Origin: Paraphysomonas bandaiensis
Taxonomy: Eukaryota; Chrysophyceae
Direction: 5' to 3'
Assembly: GCA_965644295.1 (NCBI GenBank)
Contig: CBFFRP010000352.1
Span: forward strand, 310,001 to 374,000
Length of the DNA stretch: 64,000 nt
Below the pieces are notes generated by a model, which saw only the letters and a program-made list of their open reading frames with translations, was not told the DNA's origin and did not search any database. Positions within the stretch are counted from its first letter, which is position 1. Every line of letters begins with the position of its first letter. Below, piece by piece: positions 45,730-57,837 of this stretch. The position numbers and the translations under genes were made by a program.

Positions 45730-47292
45730 TTCACATTTTCTTTATTATTATATTCCCATATTTGTGAAAGTATCATGATAGGAAGTACATAATTTATCGT
45801 GTATTAATGTAATATGTATTCTATTTAAGTTTCTTGGAATGCAGAATGTGTTGAGTTTTGACAGTAGTAAAAACTACTAGCATTTTTAGTGTTGTATTCA
45901 GTGTTCATTCCTAATTCCTACAAACCACAACAGTTCATAAAGAATCATTCATTCATATAGAACACAATGAAGTAGTTGTATACTGCGCACATACATCAAT
46001 AATATCAAGCAGCACAATCCTGAAATCTCTGGATGCTTTGGCACAGCAAGTTGAAAAGCGAAAGAAATGTTGCCAAATTAATTTGGCCTAGGTCAGGATG
46101 GTGGACCTGAGAATGAGCAGCCCAAACGTTTTCTGTTGGACAGAACTGATGAAGAAGAGGAAAAAAAGATGAAGGTGTCGTTTCACTGACGATAAGGCAC
46201 CAAACGCACCAAGAACAGGAGCGACTGTATATACGCACGACCAAGCGACCAAACCAACCAAGTACCGCGCTTGAAGCATATTTACTACACTACAACTTGC
46301 ACCTCATCGATTAGAGACCCTTATGTTCTTGCACCTTAATAGATTTCTGTGGAATGCAAGTACGGTTGAAGATGCTATACGTGCTTGTAATGAGTAACTA
46401 AGTTAATTAGACAATAATTGGCACAATTAAATTGCAATTATAGTTGCGCGAGTTATAACTAATAATTGCAATTAATTGTTACTGTCTATAATCTATAAAA
46501 GAAATTAGCATGTACATATAAATAGTAAAAGCTTAAAATCATTTCTGCTTTAATTAGCCGCAGTTATGCCAATCAATTATGGAAAACTCTAAAACAGACT
46601 CGCCCAAAACTTTAGTTTATATCATTACTATAAATGTCATTGAGAATTGAGAAGGTTTATATATTACCCTAATTATACACTGAAAATGTATAATGTTTCT
46701 ATTCGGAGCATATCTTCTCCTCCGTGTGAAAGTTACTTCTCTACTAGAGTTAACAACCTGCCACATTTACTTTAAGTCTCAGAAAAGTTTCCCGATTTTG
46801 TTCATTCACACAAGTCAGCAGCTACACTGCTCCTCTAGATCTAAATTAGAAAAGACGGACCAGGTGTCACTTGAAAAGAGGACGTAGGCACTCCTCAAGT
46901 CTTAACTAAATCGAATAACCCTGATGAGGCAATCTTTATGTAGGGGTTTAGAATTCTTTTCTCTGATATCTCTTGTTCATGGAGGTCGAAACTTGTTTAC
47001 CCGAAGTTCGTTTTAGATATGAGGTGGTGGCTGTAATCATCAGTCTCAATCTCATACAACTCCATAAAACACCACAGTAGGTCTCAATCAAACCGAGCAA
47101 CTCATTATACGTATCCTGTGAGAGAATCCAAAACTCAGAAGCGCCAGAGAGAATACTCAAAACAGCACTCAACTGACAGCAAATGTCCACTAGCACCAAG
47201 TGACTGCAAAAGAAACCGTGCAGATACAAAGAATTATGTATGAGCTGATATGTATGAGCTAGTAGGGGGTGTCATTAGAAGTCCTGGTAAAA
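45730..47292. other. intergenic with hAT-terminus-like DNA
   Basis: Around 46400-46620 there is a repeat-rich segment with ATTGCAATTAATTG words shared with the hAT termini at 39353 and 60231. A 93-residue minus-strand frame (46948-47229) reads through without a family match. Otherwise nothing supported. Confidence 0.4.
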
Positions 47293-47640
47293 TCAGATGG
47301 CACCGCATGCATACGTAACCCCTCCACACGAGAAGATTGGCTGGCCCTGTTGGCTATCGACATATCCATCACCTACAGCATATGTCATCCTATATTCTTG
47401 TTGACTATCAGGCCATAGGGGTCTGCTGATGAAGATGTCGCGGGACTCAGGGTTCTTTAGTCCTAAACGGAAGACTAGTCCGAAAGCAACTCTCTAATCC
47501 AGGAGTTTGTTTAAGTAGCTCAAGTACACGGACACAGACGGCTGTCGGTCCAGACCAACCCTCAGATGGCAAACACAAAAATGAGTTAATGATTTCAGTT
47601 TTCAGTGAAAAACGACGACGTTTCAAGATATGTCAGAGTG
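47293..47640 (-). pseudogene. unrecognised coding-like fragment, probable exons or relic
   Basis: The minus strand encodes a plausible protein tail (GLVFRLGLKNPESRDIFISR, later QPIFSCGGVTYACGAI) ending in TGA at 47293-47295. Directly upstream another frame reads SEGWSGPTA before a 47-nt GT-AG stretch that would join the two in phase 0 (donor after ACA GCC, acceptor GGATTAG). No initiating ATG was found, and I recognise no family. Either the last exons of a small gene starting beyond what I can define, or a gene relic. Confidence 0.3.
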
Positions 47641-47827
47641 GTATATGCAGTCTTTACATATACATATACATGTATATCAATACAAAAACACGGTAGCTGT
47701 ACGTGTACCTGGAGCTGGAGCTGAGCTGTACTGCTGTAGCCTGTCTGTGTATTGAGAGCAGCAGGTTGGTTGAGTTACTTGCTATTGCAACTGCTTCACT
47801 TGAAATAGCGCACTGCAACATCCAACT

Positions 47828-48705
47828 ATGGCAAATCAAGTGGTCAAATTTCAATGGTGTGTATTGAATATTCGAATGGAGTTCATATCGTCTGATCTGC
47901 TCACAGGGAGAAACTGCTCTCAAGATTTTCTGATCCAACAGTTTTAAAGTCCATTAATGCCATTCGCAATAAAGGAAACGAGTTTAACGTACGTATATCT
48001 GTTAGCATATATATACATGTCGTATTCAACGTGTGCTTTGAGTAGGCTGTGATCGCTAAGGAGAGCAAGCCCCTTCCTCCTCTTGATTTCGCTGGTTACA
48101 AAGAGAAACTGAAGTTCACAGGCGTTGGAGTTGATGCACTTGAGGTTATATTGTTGTCTTGAGTGTTAGTATAGTTTACTTATATAATGTGTTAGCCCAT
48201 GTTAAAGTCCATCAAGATTCCTCAGTATACTTCCGACGTACCTGATTTCGAGAAGAAGAAGAGAGAAGAGATGGTATGTTGTAGTTAAGCGAATATATCT
48301 GGAAGTAACAGTTATATTCACGATACGCAGCTTAAGATATTAAATGATGCTACAGAGGCTACCAAGAGCGACTTGCAAGAGCTTTACAAGCAGCGTGAAG
48401 ACTTCGAGACCAATATTCGAACCAACAAGAACTCCACTCTTGCTGATATTCGCCAGCGCTTCCCGGATATTGCTCGCTCCAACGAAGATGAGATTGATCA
48501 GCGTTTGTGGTTCTATAACAAGGAGGAAACTAGATCGCACCTCGAGGAGGCCAGGGAGGACAATGAAGACGCACATTGCAAAAATGACGGTTCCAAGTAC
48601 GCAGGTGATTACGGTTACAAATTGTCCACCGGAAGAATTCCAGCTGTTAAGGGTGAGGACAGCTATGTCGCTAAGAACACGAAGCACTATGTTGGATTTG
48701 AGTAA
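47828..48705 (+). CDS. ATP5PD: mitochondrial ATP synthase subunit d
   Basis: Peripheral-stalk subunit linking Fo to F1 in the inner membrane. Exons 47828-47856, 47907-47988, 48046-48144, 48196-48273, 48331-48705 give about 220 aa; animal subunit d is about 160, and protist forms are often longer. The match is to the helical core: PPLDFAGYKEKLKFTGVGVD aligns with the PAIDWxxYK...AGLVD segment, MLKSIKIPQY with the LKVP turn, then a charged coiled coil and RFPDIARSNEDEIDQRLWFY, like the FPE...PYWP closing. The last about 60 residues are charged and lineage-specific. No obvious presequence, as in several known subunit d proteins. Family assignment is moderate because this subunit diverges fast. 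Confidence 0.65.
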
Positions 48706-49968
48706 GATTGTTGAAATAGAGGGCATTGTTGGGTGCATGTTTTGTGCAAACTTGTCAATGATTAATATAGTATCATCTCGACCAAACGCTCCTTACACTT
48801 TCCACTGTAGAATAAGCATGCTTCTATTGTACTATTCGACCAGGGACGTGAAATTAGAATGGACTATTGCTTGTATTATTTCATGACTGTTGTAGTTATC
48901 GTTAACACCATGGTATAATTGCGTTTACAAGGTTTGATCGTTAGGCCAATCAACTAGTATTATTGTACATATTAATTAACATTCAATTTCAGCTATTCAT
49001 TCCATGGTATTGCACAAATTAATCCGTCAAATTCTGATAAAATAGTTGTCACAATATTTAAGTTGATATGATATCACTGCGTATGTGCCGCATGTTGCAT
49101 GTTCTGCTATATATGAGAGCAATTGAAAGCAGTAGTTCTAGAGAAATATTATTCAACCTAGTCATCCAAAATTTATAGAATAACTTAGGCAACGTAATAA
49201 ATAACTCAACCTAGACAATTTTGGCATTCAACCTAGTTGTTTTTATGTCCATTGATTACACACTATGACAGTCTAAGATGCCATCTCACACCATACACTA
49301 CACACTACACAACATATTAGTGGCTTACATCAGTTTAGAATGATCTTGATGAGTAATCAGTAGCTTATAGAAGATATCATAATTCAACTGTATACTGTGT
49401 AATACAAGTATGGTGTAGTTCAGAGCTGTATTCTATCAAGTCCCTTAACAAAGTCGTACTCGGATAAGTACCGAAGATATTTCTCCGGGAAACTAACGTT
49501 CTTCTCCACTGAATGACCTCAGGGCCTGATAACCATTAAAGGTCCATTAATGCCGTTACCATTAACGGTTACCAGGCCCTGTAATGACTTCGATGACTGC
49601 ATTAGCTCTCAGGAACGCAAAAATCCCCTGTTTTTACACCAAGAAAGAAAGAAAGGTTTTAAGGGCAGTGAAATATTCACCGGACTAATAGTTCCCAAAC
49701 ACCATCATACAATTCCTTCAATATTACAAAAAGCAATAATTCTGATTACACTTCATAGCAATATTTTCAAATCACAAGTACGGATTTTGGCTCTTCATAT
49801 AACCTCAGAGATACAGTTGTATCATTTGTAGTCAGGCTAAAAAAATTATTACAACTTATACATATATGATGTACGTAAACCATTTCAATTGAACTGGACA
49901 TATTCACGCATAAAGAACGCGTGCAAATAAATCAACACAATTAAATTCACCAATACATGACATAAATT
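48706..49968. other. intergenic between convergent genes, repeat copies
   Basis: Contains a repeat of the TATTATTCAACCTAG family (about 49138-49255), a foldback-family fragment at about 49447-49500 (GGATAAGTACCGAAGATATT) and a short palindromic element at 49520-49581. No gene supported. Confidence 0.45.
49520..49581. mobile_element. 62-bp palindromic MITE (CAGGGCCTGRTAA family)
   Basis: Ends CAGGGCCTGATAACCATTAA and, reverse complemented, CAGGGCCTGGTAACCGTTAA. Flanks AATGACCT (49512-49519) and, after one extra T, AATGACTT (49583-49590) match at 7 of 8 bases, consistent with a hAT target duplication. Confidence 0.7.
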
Positions 49969-52900
49969 TCAATTCCTCTTTTTACGCTTTCTTTTACTAT
50001 CAGCAAGTGTTGGTGGGGCGATTTCCAGAGCACTATATATTCTTTTTTGAGGGCGTACATTTTCCTGCGATACACTCATTCCATGCATTGTCTCAAGATC
50101 GCATATTTTTGCTGACACTTCTTGTAGCCTCAATTCAATATTTTCAATATCTTCCATCATCTGTTTTTTACGCTCTATATCAGACTTCAAGTCATCGATA
50201 ACGGCAAGATCTACAAAAATATGAGTCATAATAATATGATTTACAGTGTACGCTATAACAAAAGCATACCACGTGATATCTTTTTGAATTCCTCCAGATG
50301 AAGTGGACTCTGCTCACCAAATACATAATCTAGCCTCTCTGGAGCGTTATCCCCAGGTAGCACAATGCCATTCGCATTGATGCGACTCCCCTCCAATGTA
50401 TATATTGTGGGCATTTCAGTAGTGGGGTCCGTCCTCAACGAGTTCCAATAGTTCCAAGCCTCACTATCGGTGTCCACCAAAATCTTTCCCCGGAAAACAT
50501 GGTAAAAAATGCTATCCCTTAGACCCTCGTGGCAGTCATTCAAGGCAATTATATTTACCTAGACGAAGAGTTTTCGGTCACTGACTTCAAAAAATATGAT
50601 TTTTATACTTACCATGTCGCGAGGATTTCCAGGTATGGATGAATGCGATGTGGAGCGAGGATTCAAGTAGGTTCTGTGATTCAACAAATTAGCACAAAAT
50701 TTCATTCATTACACAGCAGACCTCTCCTCGAAAGTGCTCCGAAAGACGCGGTTAAGCGGCCAGAACTTAATATTCGAATACCGCCGAAACGCTGAGTACA
50801 GTTCGGGTGATTGGTCTTCGACAACAAGAGCATCCATGTACTCCTGGGCTGCCCAAGACATTATGAATGCTGTTCGCTCACACCCATTGACAAATCCAAG
50901 GTCCACAACCTGTCCTTGTACTAGATGTCGAACAGAATCTGGAATGTCAATCACACTAGACTTCTTCACCTCCCTCAGGCTACCACATGCACGCTCCATG
51001 TCTAATTTCTTTTCTCGCAGGAAAATTTCAAACGCAGGAATCTGCATGATATTATGAGTACATAATTTGTCTAAATCATAATCCAACTGTACGCACATCG
51101 GACTGACTGAGTTGACTGAATTCGTGGAAACGTGTTTCGCTTAAGCAATTCTGTATGGAGTCACCAATAACCCGACACTCATCGCGCAGGCGGGATATCT
51201 CGTCACAGAGATTCGCCCGCTGGCATACGAGGGGCTGTGTGTCATCTTTGAATTTCCTCTCTCTGAGTGCGCGACCTTCATCAGTGGTAAAGTTGCAGAG
51301 AAACGAATATGGCTCGACGCCAGGTACAGGATTCGCATCATGCTTGCTAACGAGAGTAAATCGCACCTGCAATCGTCCATCCCCTCCAGCATCACTTGCA
51401 CTACAACTTTCATCTAGTTGAACATTAGGAAAAACAAACACTCTATCCGAAACCCGTTGGCCCACCAATCCGCTTGCCATGGAGACGGAGTCTTGAGGAA
51501 CGAGTAAGCTAGGAACACGAGCATCTGGTGAGTGGTCCACACTTCCGTCATCTAATAGGCGAAACAGATGACACACCACTGTCACTTCATGGGTAAACTC
51601 TGCGTCATTTTCGTATTCATCCTTTAGGTGTATTTTCAGATTTTTCACAATTACAGAGCCCTCATTGGAATTGCTAATACATAAGTTGTCAACTTGATGA
51701 CTCACTTCTCGACTCACATCAAGCTTTATTCCTGGCCCGGGATGGCACACGATCACTACGTGACCATCACACTGCACAAACATGAAGTCAATAGCATTCG
51801 AATAAATAATTTTGATACCTCTTGTTGAAGCAAATGGTTGCCTTTGATATGCGGACGCGATTCCGTATAATGAAAATGTATGCAGTATTTGCCGCTAACC
51901 GTGATATCAACACCTGGATAAAGTACCGCACCATCCTGAATCTCTGCGCCGGCCATCATATGCTCCACGTTGATAATAGAGGTCGATAACTTTTTCCTGC
52001 CGTCGCGGTGCTCTACCCTAATATCGATGTCCGTTGTATCGATATTCGCCGGTTTATCATCCTCGGTCTTCATATTCAAACAAATTCGAAACTTCTGACC
52101 ACAGGTTACCTCCGTGTACTCAGTAGGTACATATGTCCGCCTCTGATTATACGTGGACAATATATGCACTTCTGGTTCCAATGCAACAACCATATTTTGC
52201 TTGATCAAATAAAACTCAATATTGGCAGCTTCTATGTCCTTTTTCACATTATCGACAGAAAACTTGCCAGATACTTTGGCCCTCACTGTCGTAATATTTA
52301 ACAGCTGTGCACTCTTCAACGATTGATATAACCTTTTCACATTAATTTCAGCACGCATTCTACAAGATTTCGGATTTTTCTTGCTGAAAAGTCTGCACTC
52401 CTCTTCTTCATCCTCTTCTTCACCAAATTGGGCATCAATATTGACACCTGTGATTTTGACATTGCGAAGGCTGGCAATATTGTCCTGACCATCCACCAAT
52501 AAGATCTCTATGTCAGATGGTGCGGCAGCCGATGTCAGAGGTATCCCTAGTAGTTCATTCGATGGCTGTGATTCTTTTCCTAATATTGATTCACAGCGTA
52601 GGAGGATTTTCTCCGGACGGCCTACATTTAGAGTTATTTTCTTGGTGTAAGGCTCGTAGATGTTGTCAATGTCGGAAACAGATACCCACAAAGGACAAGG
52701 AGCTCGAGAAGAGGACAAATAACTTCCCTCCTTAGGGACAAAGCGCAACTCATCTTCACTTTGAATCAGGTCAATTGTTGAAATCTCAACGTCCACGTTT
52801 TCATCTCGATCCTCTTCGGTCCACCTCACGGACAAAATGGGACTGGCATTTTTGCCACAACGTACCTTATTACCGAAGGAGTCAACCACACATACACCTA

Positions 52901-55900
52901 CATTTATCTCACTCACAATGAAACTTCCGCAACCCAGCTCACATACCTTTTATTTTTTTCGCGAAATCCTCAGGGCAAGACGATATCACGCCAATGTCGT
53001 CATTATCAGATAAAATACTCCACTTTACAGCATCCCCAGGCACCACATTTATCGAGAAGTCACTTTGAAGACAGGTGGTACCATCAACAAGGCATTCTAC
53101 ATCGAAGGACTGTGGACCAACGTCAGTAGGCAGCTGCGTGATAAGGTAAAGTGCTGTAACATTGGAAAAAAATGACGTATATTACCTCAATATCGGGAAG
53201 AATCAACGACTGCATATATTCTTGAGTGGCAGTTGTTCTTCTTTTTCGATTTTTTTTCGAAGGGCGTCTAGAGTGATCCCATGACGCACGAATATTCGGC
53301 ACGTTATCACTATCTGATGGTTCCCATACCTCTTCACACTCATCAGTTATATATAACCGCAGGTCAGTTACAATGGATCCAGCACAGAGTTCCCATGGGT
53401 CAGGCAATGAGCGACCACAGTACAATACCTACGACCATAATAGGGTCAGCTATATAGAGGTTCACACTAGTTGTATCACACCTCCATCGACTTCGGTTTG
53501 TGTCCAGGGCTCACCAGCAATAGAAGTTGTGTTTTCGGAGGAGTGGACTGGCTAATTTCAACTCCGTCCTCTCCAACCCATTCCAAGTATAACTCCTGGA
53601 TTACTTCCATTGCTGAGCAAGAAATCTCCTCCTCGACATCAACACGAACATGTGATAGAGTTGCCACTCCATGGACAGCAGAAACGGGGAAATCATGATC
53701 AGCATGAAGAGGCCCTTCGGTCAGTCTCACTATCCATCGTGAGTCTCCCATGGGTCCAGTCCGATTGCCATTACTGTCAAAACACACTACAGATAATGGC
53801 GACAGTGTATCACCATTTCGAACAGAGAGTACTCTATCTTCCAAGTCCGTGACAGCTATGCGCTTCGGAAATCCTGGCACGAAACACATTTTGAAAGTTT
53901 CAGACACCAATACATCGTTTTGTGAAAAGTCAGCAGTAACCTCCACCTCTTTCTTTGACACTTGATCACGTGAAATAAATGGTTCATTATCTGTGGTCTC
54001 TACGAGCCACTTATTCACCTCAAATTCAAGAGCAGTCTCATTCGATTTTAACTACAGTGCAGACATAAGATGAGTAACCTATGCAAATAAAAAGAGCTGC
54101 ATACATGAAATGTGTGATCGTAATTGTCTCCACAGGATATGCTTAGGTTTTCAGCGCGAAGCCGAAGAGAAAAATCACCAGTTATACTTGTAGCATTATC
54201 TTGAGAGTCAAAAAACTCTACGGTAAACCCAGGAAGGTATGAGTCGAGTTGTACTGCTGGAAAATGAGTGTCACTAATCTTTATTTTGTTTACGACGCCC
54301 GCAGACACCTGCATACGCATCTTCGTTGGCACACAAGCTACGTATACGAAATAGCTCACCTGCGCACTAAATTCCTCGAAGTGTACTATCTCATTATCAT
54401 CAAGGACTTCAACAACCATTGTGTGTTTACCTGCCTTGTTCAGGCAGATATCATGAAACACATAGTATTGGGCCTGAGTACAAATAGGAACACTTACTAA
54501 ACAAGCGACTACTGGGCGTAATCAAAGCATCACAAACCTACCTTCCCATGCCCTGATGATATGAATTTAATACTGCCATCGCGATGTTCAGACTTCTCAC
54601 TGCAGTTTCTGCAGATACCGTGATCCGTGTTTAAGCTTTTCGTTATCAGTCGAACAGAATATTTGCGGTTGGCAGCCTCGGGCCTCCCAGGGTATTCAGT
54701 GATGATATTGTTTTTGGCATTTCGTATAGAGACAGCTATGTAATCCACTTTCATGCCGACGTTGAATGAAATATTTTTATGAATACGCTCGCACTTCGTC
54801 TGGCGATAAACTTCCACAGCTACTTTACTCGGTTGATATTCTTTAACCAAATCTTCAAGGTCTTTGACGGATATCTATATTTCATACAACAGTAAGTACA
54901 CGATAGGGCTATTCTATAGCATCGGAAGAACACATACAAACGAACCCACCCATTCGACTCCTGAAAAATCAATATGTATAAGTGAAACGACCAATTCGTT
55001 AGCATTGGATTTGCCATACAACTCCTCGGGGAGTTGTGAAAACAGTAAATACCCGCGACCAAAGCCCTCGTCCTGTTCAAAATAATATAAAATGAAAGCA
55101 TATCTTCAAATTATACTGTATATAAGTTCAGTTTAAATACTAAATATTACCCGCGTATCATGAGTCGTTGGCGAGCTCACAATGAACCCCTCTACCCTTG
55201 CATATACCGTTACAGCTTTTCCTTTTTTGTCGTTCTTCCTCAAACTGAGTTTCAATACATCCCCTCCTTTAACCGCGACCGCTCCAGACCCTATATACAT
55301 GTCATATATGCATTGGATATAGGATTCGCGTGTGATATCGCACCGTAACCATACTGGACCGAATTGTATACAGCTATATCATTCACTTCAGTTTCGGATG
55401 CAGTTTTACGGAAAAACAATCTGCGTGATTTAAGAGCTTCCATCGCCTTTTTTATTCTCTTACTGTCACGCACTCGGTCCGTATACACAAACTCTTGATC
55501 ATATTTTTTGTGGCACACCTTTAGCCATGACTTGAACCTATCTTTAGCATTTTTGGGCGATGACGTGATATCCTTCGAAATTTGTCGATCATTTATCCAC
55601 CTGTCTAAATCTGGGTCTACTTGAATCTTTAGCTTATTATTGGCGATATTGACAAAGTTCGAATCAAAAAATAAAAAACCCTTCAGTCGATTAATCCAGT
55701 TATGTGAGATATCCATAGATTCACATTTGTAAATTGTCTTAGCGCCCGGGAAGAAGCTTAGCTTCGAGACTACAGTCTCAGGCACAAGTCGATTTTGCCA
55801 GTACACCCGGAAGACTGGCTCAGGAGTTACGTCTTCAGTAAGATCAATGATATCAAACTGCTCATCCGTACTCTGCCCCCCCAACAAAATATTGGTCGGG

Positions 55901-57372
55901 GGAAGTGTCTCTTCCCCACGCTGGCAAGGAAAGTACAATAACACTCCCTTTATTTCGACTCTTTGAGCGGTGCTGCCAGTGTGGGCTTGTGACTTCACGC
56001 ACAATAATTAGCACTTAATATATTGAAATATACATCAATTCATATACCCATGCTACCATAAAACACCTACCCATATTGAATTTTCTATATTATTTGCCCT
56101 TCTGCTCCTTGAGTCCTTAACTGGATTAGGGTCAGGTACACTCAATGAAAACCGAAAGAAATCGGAAGCTTTTTCAAAGTATCTATACATAGTAGATAAG
56201 ATAGTTACGACTCGCAGCAACATCGAGATAGATACCTCGAATTAACATCGTTTACTTCATTCAGTTTGATATGAATAACTTCTTGTCCGCCGACAAAAAC
56301 AAATAACGAAATGCACAGGGGCGTGGAAGGGCAGTTTGATATCTCCCTGCTCGAATACAAAATATTAATACACGCGCATAATAAAAATGAAAAATATCCA
56401 CTTGTATATGGAGAGGAATCACTAAACAATGGAACACTTACGGTCTACTATTCTGAGCATCATATAGATGCTCTGGGTGCAGATGAAAGTGATAGATGTC
56501 TGCTAACTGCATTCCTAAATCGCGATACTTGCCGTCTTTCTGAAGCCTTTTCACGGTCCTGTGATATAAAACTTATACTAAAGCCACTAAATATATATAT
56601 CATATCAAAGGCGCTTACGTTGATGTAAGTCGAATAGCAATAATTGTGAAGCTGCTATCTGACTCCTCGTAGTTCCTTCTGCACTCTTGTAAGCATCTAG
56701 GATATCCTTTATTTTCCGTAGTCATATCCCACTGAGGACTGCTATCACTTCGGGATCTCTGTAGCAGATCACTCTCATACACCTAAAGTGCAATTACGAC
56801 AAGAGAAAGCACGCCGGGACGAGATCACTGAACCCCGAGATATATGCGAAACACACCTCTTCATTTCTTTGAAACCTCTCATGCAGCTCGTTCTCATCTA
56901 AAACAAGCTCCAAGATTTCGGAACACGTATCACTTCTGGTAGTTACATGCAATCTATCGCCTAAAAAGAATCCAGCTTGCTTTGCTCCAACACCAAACCT
57001 CGATATGTTGCAGCTACTGGAATCCGTGTTTCCCAATCCTGTAGACTCTATATCTGCGGAATAAGTGGCAAATTTCTCTATTTCCTCCACAGTCATCCCT
57101 TTTCCATTGTCGACAATCATGATGTAACTGGGAAAGTTCTTATAGAATTCAAGGCTCATATAAATTTCAATGTTACGAGATGTCGGATGCGACTTAGTGG
57201 CTTGAATCGAGTTATCGATAAACTCAGCCAAACCATCTGCCACCCCTGAGACATGTGCTTAATACTTAAGACACTCAACATCACATCACTTACTTGAGAA
57301 ATGAGATCTTCCAGATGATGTGAGTGTAGTGTAGTGCGGTGTGTGTTTGATCCCTATATGCTCTACTGGCAT
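49969..57372 (-). CDS. SMCHD1: SMCHD1/GMI1-type chromatin protein: GHKL ATPase plus SMC hinge
   Basis: Twenty-one exons on the minus strand: 57372-57294, 57245-56857, 56782-56619, 56558-56442, 56346-56236, 56182-56071, 55992-55350, 55290-55151, 55072-54950, 54874-54542, 54473-54360, 54308-54105, 54051-53515, 53428-53186, 53133-52990, 52946-51819, 51771-51097, 51041-50722, 50673-50613, 50558-50270, 50210-49969. They sum to 6168 nt = 2055 aa in one phase-consistent frame; human SMCHD1 is 2005 aa. The GHKL motifs are intact: N-box LAEFIDNSIQAT (catalytic Glu34, Asn38), VDNGKGM (72-77) and GVGAKQAGFFLG (111-122). The transducer-like part has LADIYHFHLHPEHL. The middle (about 550-1700) is a run of beta-sandwich-like domains with repeated 'DxxGN' loops (DSFGNKVRCG, DSQDNATS). 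A hinge follows at about 1797-1975 (VVDLGFVNGCERTAFIMSW), then a coiled coil and a basic tail (KRKRKKR), a likely nuclear signal. In animals SMCHD1 silences chromatin; in plants GMI1 acts in DNA repair. Confidence 0.9.
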
Positions 57373-57837
57373 CGATGTTGTTGTTTCCTGCAGTACTAGA
57401 TATACCCGTACAAATAAACAACTATAGTACCCCTTGAGCTAAATGATATGAACGCTTCTCAATTCAAGTGTATGGAATACATATGCGGGGTGTGTGCATG
57501 TCAGCTTGGCTCGGCACTCAGTGAAGTAAAGTGTACAAACTGAAAACTCTCCTCTGCAGTGGACACGGAGGATATGTGCCAATTTCTGGAACACAGCGGA
57601 CTACTGTACAATACCGGTATACGGCACACTGTATACTGCTGTACCAAAATAAAATAGTGTTGTATTAAAAACTACGGAAGGAAATACGGGATATACCGTA
57701 TACTGTATGTATACAGTGATGGGACACTGCAACATCCACGAGCAGTGTGTGTGTACAGCACCTTGTGAACACTCAATGGCTTCAAGGAATAACTTTGAGG
57801 TGGTAGTGATGGACAATCAATAAGATTCCTCATAGAT
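57373..57837. promoter_or_regulatory. bidirectional promoter region, SMCHD1-like / Na+/H+ exchanger
   Basis: A 465-bp gap between divergent starts. It holds ACCGGTATACGG at about 57612 and ATACCGTATACTG at about 57692, plus GTATACAGTG further on: three GTATAC cores in 100 bases, the densest cluster of the motif in the window. Promoter role is inferred. Confidence 0.45.

Noticed and set aside
48340-48886. 180-residue plus and 132-residue minus frames over ATP synthase d
   Set aside because: Overlap the in-phase, family-matching exon 5 in other frames.
52947-52990. Donor at 52946 as end of SMCHD1-like exon 15
   Set aside because: Every acceptor then leads to a stop. The GC|GTGATA donor at 52989 with acceptor at 52947 keeps the frame and joins the two conserved segments.
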